This document shows positions 18,932-27,105 of a DNA stretch of 64,000 nucleotides, piece after piece. The stretch is from assembly GCF_041530365.1 (NCBI RefSeq), contig NZ_CP168034.1, positions 248,001 through 312,000 on the forward strand, in the 5' to 3' direction. Each line of letters starts with the position of its first letter. The first letter of the stretch is position 1. The notes below the pieces were generated by a model. The model worked only from the letters and a program-made list of their open reading frames with translations, made no database searches and was not told where the DNA came from. The position numbers and the translations under genes were made by a program. The stretch is from Capnocytophaga sp. ARDL2 (GTDB lineage Bacteria; Bacteroidota; Bacteroidia; Flavobacteriales; Flavobacteriaceae).

Positions 18932-18939
18932 CAAAATTA
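18932..18939 (-). promoter_or_regulatory. -7 box directly before glyQS (possible leaderless mRNA)
   Basis: On the minus strand TAATTTTG is followed by CACC and then the glyQS ATG. Because transcription in this phylum normally starts about 7 bases after this box, the transcript would begin at or very near the start codon. No well-spaced -33 TTG was found. Confidence 0.45.
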
Positions 18940-18982
18940 GTAAAAGTTTTATTGTTATATAGTGAAATAGTTTTTCCTAATA

Positions 18983-20794
18983 TTATTGAAACAACTCGCT
19001 ATTTGGGTTCATTTCCATTTGTTTTTGCAGCTCTTCCATCACAGGTCTTACGGTATCTTCTGGCAAATCGTCTATGCGAATGTACATAAGACCATCAATA
19101 GCATTGTTAAACAACGGATCGACATTAAACCCTATCACACGAGCGTTTTGCTTGATGTATTTTTTTATCAAAACTGGCAATCGCAATCCTCCTGGTTCTA
19201 CCTCTTCGATGAGCTTGTCAAATTTATTCAAATCTGCCTCGGCTACATTAAACACAAAGTCTTTGTCTGCATCTTTGAGTTTTACTTTGTATTCTTTTTT
19301 CGCTTTTACAAATTGTGCCACAAATGGGTCGTAAAAATGCGATTTCATAAACTCAATCATCAACGATTTACTAAAATCGGTAAACTGATTGCTGATACTC
19401 ACTCCGCCAATCAAATATTTGTGTTCTGGATACCTCAGCGTCGTGTGTACGATTCCTTTCCAAAGCAAGAACAAAGGCATCAGCTTTTGCTGGTATTCGC
19501 CTACGATAAAGGCACGCCCCATCTCGATAGAATGTTCGAGCATAGTATAGACCTCTGGGTCGAATGTAAACAACTCAGTGAGGTAAAACCCTTGTATTCC
19601 ATGTTTTGGATAAATTCGTTTACCCAATCCCATACGATAGGCACCGGCGATACATTTGGCATCGTCGTCCCAAAGAAACATATGATGATAATGTTCATCA
19701 TATTTGTCCAAGTCGATAGAATTGTTGGTACCCTCGCCCACAGCACGGAAAGTAATTTCTCTCAATCGACCGATTTCTTTCATGATATGAGGAATTTGAG
19801 AAGACTCTGCCAAAAACACCTCGTAATTTTTACTTTGTAAGAGGCGTTCATTGCCTTTTCGCAACTGCTCGATTTCCTGCAAAATCAGATTTTCATGCAC
19901 AGGACTTTCGATTTCTGCTGGTGGTCGTTGAGACAATTTCAACGAAGGGATTTTGATATAAGTTTTTTTGTCGTCCGCGGTAGTATTTGCCAAAAGATAG
20001 GTTTTTTGACGCAAAAAATTGCCGAAATCTTCGATAGATTCGATTTCTTTTTGTTCTTTTACCGAAATAGGCTTACCGATACGCACACGGATTACTCTTC
20101 CTTTTTGGCTAAACAATTCCGAAGGTAGTTTTGCCGTTTGAAGCGTAGGGCTCAACTTTGCCAATGCGTAAAACAATTTGCTATTTTGAGCATGAAAATA
20201 AATCGGAACCACAGGCACTTCTGCTTTCTTAATCACCTTAATAGCACCTTCTTCCCACGGTTTGTCCACGATTTTACCGTCTTCTTCGCAGTTAGACACC
20301 TCACCCGCAGGGAAAATTCCCAAGGGAAAACCGTCTTTCAGATGTTGCAGAGTTTGTTTGATACCCAACACACTCGATTTTGCATCTTTGTGATTTTCAA
20401 AAGGATTTACAGGCATAATATAAGGTCTCAACGGCTCGATTCTATGCAAGAGAAAATTGGCGATAATTTTGTAATTTGGATTGATTTCTCGCATCAATTT
20501 TAGCAATAAAATCCCGTCGATTCCACCCAAAGGATGGTTGGAAATGGTAATATACGCACCATTGGAAGGCAATCTTTTCAATTCCTCCAAATCGATTTCA
20601 AATTCTACTTTAAATTCGTTTAAAATTGCATCCAGAAACTCCAAATCACTCAGATGTTTGTTTCTATCATACACTTTATTCACTTTAGAAATCTGCAAAG
20701 CCTGCATCATACACCAACTGGTGAATGTACCAACAAAACCTAACTTGTCTATTTTCAACGCTTTAGAAATTTCTTTTGCCGAAACCAATCCCAT
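18983..20794 (-). CDS. olsF: Bifunctional acyltransferase, OlsF-like aminolipid (ornithine/glycine lipid) synthase
   Basis: A 603-residue two-domain protein. The N-terminal ~270 residues are a PlsC-type acyltransferase with the catalytic HX5D box (NHPLGGIDG, His87 and Asp93) and the glycerol-phosphate-site-like FPAGEVS motif. The C-terminal domain (about 300-560) is a GNAT-like/hemolysin-type N-acyltransferase with EITFRAVGEGTNNSIDLDKYD and the GFYLTELFTFDP region. This fusion is the layout of OlsF, which makes acyloxyacyl ornithine lipids in Flavobacterium and Serratia; in other Bacteroidota the two steps are split between GlsB and GlsA. The acceptor amino acid cannot be decided here. A TATATTTG box lies ~20 bp before the ATG. 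Confidence 0.8.
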   Translation of the reverse strand: MGLVSAKEISKALKIDKLGFVGTFTSWCMMQALQISKVNKVYDRNKHLSDLEFLDAILNEFKVEFEIDLEELKRLPSNGAYITISNHPLGGIDGILLLKLMREINPNYKIIANFLLHRIEPLRPYIMPVNPFENHKDAKSSVLGIKQTLQHLKDGFPLGIFPAGEVSNCEEDGKIVDKPWEEGAIKVIKKAEVPVVPIYFHAQNSKLFYALAKLSPTLQTAKLPSELFSQKGRVIRVRIGKPISVKEQKEIESIEDFGNFLRQKTYLLANTTADDKKTYIKIPSLKLSQRPPAEIESPVHENLILQEIEQLRKGNERLLQSKNYEVFLAESSQIPHIMKEIGRLREITFRAVGEGTNNSIDLDKYDEHYHHMFLWDDDAKCIAGAYRMGLGKRIYPKHGIQGFYLTELFTFDPEVYTMLEHSIEMGRAFIVGEYQQKLMPLFLLWKGIVHTTLRYPEHKYLIGGVSISNQFTDFSKSLMIEFMKSHFYDPFVAQFVKAKKEYKVKLKDADKDFVFNVAEADLNKFDKLIEEVEPGGLRLPVLIKKYIKQNARVIGFNVDPLFNNAIDGLMYIRIDDLPEDTVRPVMEELQKQMEMNPNSELFQ

Positions 20795-20814
20795 GTTTAA
20801 TTTTTTTGCAAAAG

Positions 20815-20822
20815 CAAATATA
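20815..20822 (-). promoter_or_regulatory. -7 box of the OlsF-like gene
   Basis: TATATTTG on the minus strand, 20 bp upstream of the ATG, matches TAnnTTTG. I did not find a well-placed -33 TTG. Confidence 0.45.
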
Positions 20823-20884
20823 ATAAAAATAGCGTTTTATAAGATTGTTTTAAATAAACTTTCAAATAAAAGCAATCTACAATT

Positions 20885-21435
20885 ATCTATTGTGCATTTT
20901 AAATTATACTTGCTTTAATTTTATTTATTTCCTTTTTTAATACAAATTTGTTAATGTATTGAATTAAGGTTAAAGCAGTTATTTTACTGATAATTCGTGT
21001 TTTAAAACCGCTAAACGATTTTGAATAATTTCTTCTACAGAACAGATAATGTGTAATTTATACCCAAAATAATGGATTTATATGATAAAAAAATTCTATT
21101 TTCTTTTGTTGTAAACACTCCTTTCTATTTTGTTTCTCAAAGAATTAGGTGGTTTTCTAAACAGCTACATTTCACTATCAATACTTAAATATTCAGCCGT
21201 TAAATTCAAACTCACAAGTTCTAAATCACTCATTTTTGGCTTTCGCCTTTGATGAGGGAAAACCTGATGAGGAAAAAACTTTTTTAAAACTTCTAAAATT
21301 CTTTCGTATATTTAACTTCGTTGAATCTTCGATTTATCCTAAGATGTTCATTTTTGATTTGTTTTAGCGAACTAAATATACTAATTTTCAGCTAAATAAA
21401 CAACTTTTTTATTTATTTCATAATGCACAACGGAT
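20885..21435 (-). mobile_element. IS982-family remnant, internally deleted (551 bp)
   Basis: Both ends match the intact copy at 24258-25236: the left end is degenerate (ATCTATTGTGCATT) and the right end gives ATCCGTTGTGCATT when reversed. The left part encodes the C-terminal transposase sequence and the right part the N-terminus. The middle is lost in two places: a fragment around the sequence corresponding to GIVQ to FGYK remains, and it is joined directly to the region encoding YYINQ. The catalytic core is destroyed. The deletion points differ from those of the copies at 30290 and 56629. I see no target duplication. Confidence 0.8.
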
Positions 21436-21515
21436 TATTTCTATGTTTCTACTGTGTGTTATGTGGTAAAAAACTCTTACCTTAGATTAAAAACACAAAT
21501 TGTTTCTTAATTATA

Positions 21516-21548
21516 TTGGTAAAACCATAAAAAATTAATGTAAATTTG
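21516..21548 (+). promoter_or_regulatory. Promoter of the thiL-like gene
   Basis: TTG, 22 bases, then TAAATTTG, ending 25 bp before the ATG. The -7 box is a perfect match; the spacing is slightly long. Confidence 0.55.
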
Positions 21549-21573
21549 CCTTTCATAGAAATTTTCCTTTAAA

Positions 21574-22605
21574 ATGTTAGACAGTCACCCTTCACAAAAA
21601 ACATCAATAGAACAAATAGGCAGTGTATCACTTGCACAACAGATTCAAAATAGTTTTCCGGTGCAAAACAAATCTACCTTAGTAGCTCAAGGAGATGATG
21701 CATCGATTCTCGATTATAAAACAAAAAAAACAGTTACTTCTGGATTGCTTTGGGTAGAAGGTGTACATTTTGATTTGTCGTACGCACCTTTGAAACACTT
21801 GGGCTACAAAACCGTTGTAGCGAGTATCTCAAACATCAGTGCTATGCACGCCGTTCCTGCTCAAATTTCTATTCAATTGGCTCTTTCTAACCGCTTTTCT
21901 TTAGAGGCTATCGAAGAGTTTTACGAAGGAGTACGTTTGGCAAGTTCGTTTTACAAAATAGACTTAATTTACAACCAATTGACATCAAGTCAAAAGGGAT
22001 TGATTATTTCTTCAAGCGTTTTTGGAGAGGTAAAAAAAGATGCGTTTGTAGGGAGAAATACTGCCAAAGAAAATCAATTACTCGTGCTTTCTGGCGACAT
22101 CGGTGCTGCCTATATGGGGCTACAAGTTTTGGAACGTGAGAAGCAAGTGTATTTGGTCAATCCGAACAATCAACCCGATTTAGACAATTATAATTACATC
22201 ATCGAACGTCAGTTGAAACCAGAGGCTCGTACTGACATCAAAGATATTTTAGACAAATTAGAGGTAAAACCTACCGCAATGACGTTGGTCAACGATGGTT
22301 TGGCAGCAGCGATTATGCATCTGAGTATGCGATCGTCTGTTGGTTGTACGCTGTACGAAGAAAAACTGCCTATCGACCCACAAGTTTATAATGTATGCGA
22401 GGAATTTAATCTCAACACTACTACCATTGCCATCAACGGTGGCGAAGATTACGAATTGCTATTTACCATCGCAATGGAAGACTACGACAAAATAAAGGGA
22501 AATCCCAACCTATCAGTAATCGGACATACAGTTGCTGTCTCAGAAGGCAATCATTTAATAACAAGAGATGCTACAAAAATCCCTCTAAAAGCAAGAGGAT
22601 TTTAA
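21574..22605 (+). CDS. thiL: ThiL-like (thiamine-monophosphate kinase family) protein with altered metal site
   Basis: A 343-residue protein that aligns over its full length with thiamine-monophosphate kinase, the enzyme that makes thiamine diphosphate. Family hallmarks are GDDASILD (40-47), VEGVHFDLSY, SSQKGLIIS, GDIGAAYMGLQVLEREKQV, VNDGL (Asp241) and GGEDYELLF (289-297). However, three aspartates that normally bind Mg2+ are missing. TDxLVEGVHF is SGLLWVEGVHF (56-66), NLSDIxAM is SNISAM with Asn87, and GGDTTSS is YNQLTSS with Gln135. It may be a pseudoenzyme, have a new role, or be a diverged kinase. The gene has its own promoter and no TPP riboswitch that I can see. Confidence 0.75.
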   Translation: MLDSHPSQKTSIEQIGSVSLAQQIQNSFPVQNKSTLVAQGDDASILDYKTKKTVTSGLLWVEGVHFDLSYAPLKHLGYKTVVASISNISAMHAVPAQISIQLALSNRFSLEAIEEFYEGVRLASSFYKIDLIYNQLTSSQKGLIISSSVFGEVKKDAFVGRNTAKENQLLVLSGDIGAAYMGLQVLEREKQVYLVNPNNQPDLDNYNYIIERQLKPEARTDIKDILDKLEVKPTAMTLVNDGLAAAIMHLSMRSSVGCTLYEEKLPIDPQVYNVCEEFNLNTTTIAINGGEDYELLFTIAMEDYDKIKGNPNLSVIGHTVAVSEGNHLITRDATKIPLKARGF

Positions 22606-22612
22606 TACAAAC

Positions 22613-22651
22613 AAAAAAACGGTTGATTTATTGAAAATCAACCGTTTTTTT
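22613..22651. terminator. Bidirectional terminator between thiL-like gene and tdh
   Basis: A ~16-bp stem (AAAAAACGGTTGATTT with AAATCAACCGTTTTTT) with a short loop, with A- and T-runs on both sides, lies between two convergent genes. Confidence 0.88.
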
Positions 22652-22691
22652 TAATCCATAGCATTGTTTTTCATCTAAAAAAAAACAACTA

Positions 22692-23639
22692 CTATTTTTT
22701 ATTTTTTAAATTTTCCAACATAGCCTGTGTCATACTGTCCAAATCGTATTCGTGTTGCCACCCCCAGTCTGCTCTTGCTACGCTATCATCGATGCTACTC
22801 GGCCAAGAATTGGCAATATCTTGTCTAAAATCGGGTGCATAGTCTATGATAAAATCCGGAATGTACTTTTGAATGCTCTGAGCAATTTCTGCCGGTGTAA
22901 ACGACATCGCACTCAAGTTGTACGACGAACGCACTTTGATAGATTCTTTTGGTGCTTGCATAATTCCAATCGTCGCTTTGATAGCATCGTCCATATACAT
23001 CATTGGCAACTCTGTAGCCTCGTTCAAGAAGCAAGTATAAGCACCATTTTCCAATGCTTTATAGTAGATATCCACAGCATAATCTGTAGTACCACCACCT
23101 GGCAATGTTTTCCAAGAAATCAACCCTGGGTAACGAATCGAACGAACGTCCACTCCAAACTTGTTGAAGTAATACTCACACCAACGCTCTCCCGCTTGTT
23201 TTGAAATTCCATACACCGTTGATGGTTCCATTACCGTATATTGAGGCGTTCCTTGTTTTGGAGTTGTAGGTCCAAAAACGGCAATACTTGATGGCCAAAA
23301 GATTTTTTTGATTACGCCCTCTTTGGCTAAATTCAATACGTGAAACAAAGAATTCATGTTTAATTCCCATCCCAAAGACGGATTTTTTTCTGCTGTAGCC
23401 GAAAGCAATGCAGCCATCAAATACACCTCTTCGATTTGGAATTTTTTTACCACATTAGAAACTTGATCAAAGTTCATCGCATCAATAACCTCAAAAGGAC
23501 CTGACTGAAAAACCTCGTGTTCGCTCTTTTTAATATCAGAAGCAACCACATTGTCTGTACCGTAAATTTCTCTCAATTTTTGTGTCAATTCTGTACCAAT
23601 TTGACCACAAGCTCCAATTATTAAAATTCTTGTATTCAT
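22692..23639 (-). CDS. tdh: L-threonine 3-dehydrogenase, short-chain (GalE-like) type
   Basis: A 315-residue NAD-dependent enzyme that oxidises L-threonine to 2-amino-3-ketobutyrate. The Rossmann motif GACGQIG is at residues 7-13, the SDR catalytic pair is in STVYGISKQAGE, and the segment YPGLISWKTLPGGGTTDYAV is characteristic of the GalE-like threonine dehydrogenases described from Flavobacterium. I place the start at 23639 (MNTRILIIGACG) since the 22 residues before it are not part of the fold. The gene converges with the thiL-like gene, and the broken genes start beyond its 5' side. Confidence 0.9.
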   Translation of the reverse strand: MNTRILIIGACGQIGTELTQKLREIYGTDNVVASDIKKSEHEVFQSGPFEVIDAMNFDQVSNVVKKFQIEEVYLMAALLSATAEKNPSLGWELNMNSLFHVLNLAKEGVIKKIFWPSSIAVFGPTTPKQGTPQYTVMEPSTVYGISKQAGERWCEYYFNKFGVDVRSIRYPGLISWKTLPGGGTTDYAVDIYYKALENGAYTCFLNEATELPMMYMDDAIKATIGIMQAPKESIKVRSSYNLSAMSFTPAEIAQSIQKYIPDFIIDYAPDFRQDIANSWPSSIDDSVARADWGWQHEYDLDSMTQAMLENLKNKK

Positions 23640-23902
23640 CGTATCTTTAAATTTGACTGCGAAGGTATAAAATTGTACGCATTTTACTACTATCAAACCC
23701 AACAAAACTGTTTTTTACCCTTTATTTTTTATCATATTTTTTGATTTGCTACCATTTGTTTATGGATTTTTTATATTTCTTACTATTAAAACATAATAAA
23801 GTTACAATACCTATCATTTTTTTGCAAAAAGTGATTTTACACAAGCCTTACGATTTTTATAAAAAGAGCTGTCCATTAAATTTAGGACAACTAGTTTCTT
23901 TA
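23640..23902. other. AT-rich spacer without a supported gene
   Basis: About 260 bp between tdh and the decayed lipoprotein gene. A short open frame on the plus strand exists here but has no export signal, start context or coding character. I see no RNA or promoter that I would defend. Confidence 0.5.
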
Positions 23903-24250
23903 TTATTCTACACGTTTATAGCACCTTCCATTTTCATATAAAATATATTAAATGCGATAATCTTTACTGTAAACTAATTGTGAAGTTTGATTGGTAAATG
24001 AGTTTTTTCCATTGATTAAAATAGAATTCTCAAATTGCATATTATTAATAGATACTATCAAAATCAGCTAAATATAAATTTTTCACTTCAAAATTATCAA
24101 TATCATTATTTTGAGTATTGTTAATCTTAGATAAATATAATCTGATTAAACCCTCTTATGATTTTACAAACAAAACATTTACATTAAAATTTTCAAACAT
24201 TAAACGCATTGAATAATCATAAAAGATAATTTCATCACATCTTGTTAATC

Positions 24251-24257
24251 TATAATA
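24251..24257. repeat. Target-site duplication of IS982, left copy
   Basis: TATAATA directly before the left inverted repeat, repeated exactly at 25237-25243 directly after the right end. Confidence 0.85.
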
Positions 24258-25236
24258 ACCCGTTGTGCATTTTAAATTATACTTGCTTTAATTTTATTTA
24301 TTTCCTTTTTTAATACAAATTTGTTAATGTATTGAATTAAGGTTAAAGCAGTTATTTTACTGATAATTCGTGTTTTAAAACCGTTGAATGATTTAGCATA
24401 ATTCCTTTTAATCATAAATTGATCACAAAGTTGAGAAAATAGAGTTTCGATTCTTTTTCTCTTCTTTTTGAATAAATAAAATTGAGGTTTGTAATCTTTT
24501 TGATTTATTCTTTTAGGTGTATCTAACTGAATAGTAGCAGTGTTAAACAAATCTAATTGATATTGTGACGATATATAACCTCTATCACCAATCAAAACGC
24601 AATTTTGAATTTGAGAACTAACATCTTTTAAATAATGAACATCGTGAACAGATGCTGGAGTCATATCTAAACTTTGTACAATACCTTCTATTGAACAGAT
24701 TATGTGTAATTTATATCCAAAATAATGTAACTTCTGACTAGCACAAAAACCATAATCAGGATATGAAAAACTTTCGTCTCTACAAATTTTACTTCTCATT
24801 GCTCTAGCATTTTCACATATTTTCAAAGGCATACTATCAATTACAAAATAACTCTCCTCTCTATTAAAACACATTGCAAGTTTTTCCCTAATCTGATTTA
24901 TATAATAAAAAAGATTTCGTTTTCTTTTGTTATAAACACTTCTTTCTATTTTGTTTTTCAAAGAATTAGGTATTTTTCTAAAGAGTTGTAATTCACTATC
25001 AATACTTAAATATTCTGCTGTTAAATTTAAACTCACCAATTCTAAATCACTCATTTTTGGCTTTCTCCTTTGATAAGGTAAAAGTTGATGAGGAAAAAAA
25101 TCTTCTAAAACTTCTAAAATTCTTTCGTATATTTGCTCTAAGTTGTTCATTTTTTATTTGTTTTAGCGAACTAAATATACTGAATTTCAGTTAAATGAAC
25201 AACTTTTTTTATTTTATTTCATAATGCACAACAGGT
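24258..25236 (-). mobile_element. Intact IS982-family insertion sequence (979 bp)
   Basis: The terminal inverted repeats are ACCCGTTGTGCATT on the left and ACCTGTTGTGCATT (reversed) on the right. The element carries one full-length transposase gene on the minus strand, is flanked by a 7-bp TATAATA duplication, and has a size normal for the family. It lies inside a lipoprotein gene. It is the only complete copy in this window; three deleted relatives are at 20885, 30290 and 56629. Confidence 0.95.
24272..25150 (-). CDS. IS982-family transposase
   Basis: A 292-residue DDE transposase that looks intact. The catalytic residues are Asp105 (YFVIDSMPLKICE), Asp189 (VLIGDRGYIS) and Glu235 (KRKRIETLFSQL). 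The basic C-terminus FVLKKEINKIKA and the conserved LHYFGYKLHIICS block are present. It is the likely source of enzyme for the deleted IS copies in the window, whose ends are still recognisable. The start codon lies ~86 bp inside the right terminal repeat. Confidence 0.95.
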   Translation of the reverse strand: MNNLEQIYERILEVLEDFFPHQLLPYQRRKPKMSDLELVSLNLTAEYLSIDSELQLFRKIPNSLKNKIERSVYNKRKRNLFYYINQIREKLAMCFNREESYFVIDSMPLKICENARAMRSKICRDESFSYPDYGFCASQKLHYFGYKLHIICSIEGIVQSLDMTPASVHDVHYLKDVSSQIQNCVLIGDRGYISSQYQLDLFNTATIQLDTPKRINQKDYKPQFYLFKKKRKRIETLFSQLCDQFMIKRNYAKSFNGFKTRIISKITALTLIQYINKFVLKKEINKIKASII

Positions 25237-25243
25237 TATAATA
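25237..25243. repeat. Target-site duplication of IS982, right copy
   Basis: TATAATA, matching 24251-24257. Confidence 0.85.
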
Positions 25244-25443
25244 ATCTTTAGACTTTTTAATATCTAATATATTGCCACTTAAAATTTCATTATTGTGATT
25301 TTCGCATTTTACAGATGGAATATCAATGAATCTAAAATATTGTAAATCTTCATTACTAAAATCAATAACTCTTGTATCACCATTATTACAAATACACGAG
25401 AATAAAATCAAAGAACTAAAAAATACTAATATATTTCTCATAA

Positions 25444-25621
25444 TTAAAACCAATTATTAAACAGCTCTTCTAAATAAATACGTGTAGGGTTAATGCCAGA
25501 AGTTTCTCTCGGCAAGTGTTTTTTCAACGTTTTGTTGATTTTCAAAATAAGATTCATCTTTGGAACATCCAAAAAGAATAGTAATTGAAAAAAGAAACTG
25601 TAATATTAAGCTTTTTTTCAT
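25444..25621 (-). pseudogene. Small lipoprotein gene with a poly-A frameshift
   Basis: The ATG at 25621 begins MKKSLILQFLFSITILFGC, a clear lipoprotein signal, and then SKDESYFENQQNVEK. After a run of six A residues (T-run 25519-25524 on the plus strand) the frame soon ends. Removing one A gives the smooth continuation HLPRETSGINPTRIYLEELF and a stop at 25444-25446, two bases before the ATG of the next lipoprotein gene. The restored protein is 58 residues. Sequencing error, true decay or slipped-strand switching are all possible. Confidence 0.65.
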
Positions 25622-25928
25622 TATAAAAAATTATTATTAAGCGACAAAGGTAGTCTAATATTAATGTAAAAAAACACTTTGTGAAATGTTTAGCACAATA
25701 AAAAAATAAAACTTAAAAAGTTAGATTTAACTTTATAAACCAGCTTTTTAATTTATTAAATAATATTATTCTCTTTACCCTCTATAACACAACCTCAAGA
25801 TAGAACATTTTTAAATAAACAACATATAAATCAAGCTATCTCCTTTTTATTATCGCTTAATTTTTTATTTTTTTAATGATTTTTAGATTTTTTTGATGTG
25901 AATTTAAATAAATTTAACAACCTTAAAT
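25622..25928. other. AT-rich spacer
   Basis: About 300 bp of very AT-rich sequence between divergent broken genes. I see no ORF, RNA or convincing promoter. Confidence 0.5.
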
Positions 25929-26343
25929 ATGAAAAAAGCAATAAAAACCTTCGGATTTAGTATTCTAATTTTCGGAATACTTTTTTACTTAAAATACTGC
26001 TGAATAGAACATTACGACGGCGACACACGTACCATTGTAGAGGGGAGAGCAACGAAAAACCAACAACCGATTGCTCATGCCAGAGTAGAAATAGTATATA
26101 AACATTCCTCAAATAGTACCACCGTCAAAGATATTTACGACGAAATCTACGGTTTGGAACATTATCCTGTTTCAAAAGCAAAACCGACCAAAATGGAACA
26201 TTCAAAATGGGATTTCCGCTCAATGAAAAAGATGTCGAATATTACATCGCCATTTATCATCTAAACAAAACCAAATACGTCGGACCTTACAAAGCAGGCG
26301 AAATTGTAAATTATCATATAAACATAGGAACTATAAATTTTTA
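25929..26343 (+). pseudogene. Membrane-anchored carboxypeptidase-regulatory-like protein, broken
   Basis: The ATG at 25929 gives a 24-residue hydrophobic segment (KTFGFSILIFGILFYLKYC) and then TGA at 26001-26003. The same frame continues IEHYDGDTRTIVEGRATKNQ, and after a frame change at the A-run 26180-26183 it reads TDQNGTFKMGFPLNEKDVEY and YVGPYKAGEIVNY to TAA at 26343. TDxNGxF near the end is the signature of a carboxypeptidase-regulatory (CNA-B-like) module. Two lesions (one nonsense, one missing A) therefore inactivate it. It lies five bases before the next gene, so the two were probably an operon. Confidence 0.65.
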
Positions 26344-26348
26344 ATCAC

Positions 26349-26947
26349 ATGAAAAAAAAGATTACACTATTCCTATTGTTTTCGTCTTTTTGTGGGTTTT
26401 CACAAGAAAAAAAATTTTGGGATTACATAGGTTTTAGAGGCGTTTCGTTTGGATTGGGTGCTACCAATCTCGCTGGAAACAACATGATGGGTACAGCACA
26501 CAAACCAGGAAGAAGTGGTTATTTGAAAATAGGCTTTTTGTCTATCGAAAATTTTACATTAGGAATACAGGCAACGACTTCTTATATGGAAGTAAAAACG
26601 GAGAGTTTTATGGAAATTTTTATAGTACGAGAAATTTCACAGAGAGTTATTACCTTTCGTACGCTTTCAAATTTGACGAAGGTAATCAGATTATAGAGCC
26701 CACTGTAGAATGGAACAAAAATCATATAAAATCTACAGGGCCGTATTCTCGTATGAAAAACCAATCTAATGAAACGACTTTAGGGGCAGATTATCATATG
26801 AGATTTGACCATAATTTTTACGGCACTTTGGGAGTGAGGTATCATTTTTCAAAGGAAAACATCGAAACACGCCCCAACTTTTCAGATTTTATCAATCGTC
26901 ATAATTATATTTCTATGAAAATAGGTGTGAGCTTTATGAAATTTTGA
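26349..26947 (+). pseudogene. Outer-membrane beta-barrel protein with a frameshift
   Basis: MKKKITLFLLFSSFCGFSQ is a good signal peptide and is followed by barrel-like strands (DYIGFRGVSFGLGATNLAG). At the A-run 26594-26598 the frame is lost. With one more A it continues VKNGEFYGNFYSTRNFTESY through to NYISMKIGVSFMKF at 26947, ending in an aromatic residue as barrels do. The restored length is ~199 residues. The substrate or role is unknown. It follows the broken regulatory-like gene and precedes a perfect inverted repeat. Confidence 0.7.
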
Positions 26948-27010
26948 TTGTCTTTGGAGAAAAAAAAATTAAACGCGAGAGGTACATTATTTACTAAAAT
27001 CACAAAAAAA

Positions 27011-27056
27011 ACGACTTTTTTACCTAAAAATCGCTCAAATGTTGTAAAAAAGTCGT
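27011..27056. repeat. Perfect 13-bp inverted repeat upstream of fabH
   Basis: ACGACTTTTTTAC and GTAAAAAAGTCGT are separated by 20 bases. The hairpin is not followed by a long T-run. It could end transcription from the upstream barrel gene, or be a leader or operator element of fabH (50 bp downstream). Confidence 0.6.
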
Positions 27057-27105
27057 AATTTTCGCCCCTAAAATATTTTGTTCAAAAATACATACATAAT
27101 AAATT

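Larger units (their letters stand above)
23903..25441 (-). pseudogene. Lipoprotein gene split by IS982 and further decayed
   Basis: The 5' part (25441 down to 25237) encodes MRNILVFFSSLILFSC and a mature region ending in KKSKDYY. Removing the IS982 element and one 7-bp target copy joins it in frame to the left flank, giving KDYYRLTRCDEIIFYDYS and on to a TAA at 24156-24158. Coding-like sequence continues past that stop (EGLIRLYLSKINNTQNND), shifts frame near 24050 (SINNMQFENSILINGKNS), meets another TAA at 23948-23950 and ends about 23903 (YILYENGRCYKRVE). The ancestral protein was about 184 residues. The family is unknown to me. The insertion may have come first, with the point lesions accumulating afterwards. 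Confidence 0.75.

Noticed and set aside
21436..21573. Possible TPP riboswitch before the thiL-like gene
   Set aside because: The leader after the predicted start site is only ~20 nt, and no THI-box-like conserved bases are visible.
23741..23941. Plus-strand ORF of 66 codons
   Set aside because: It overlaps the decayed lipoprotein gene on the other strand, starts in AT-rich spacer and has no recognisable domain or signal.
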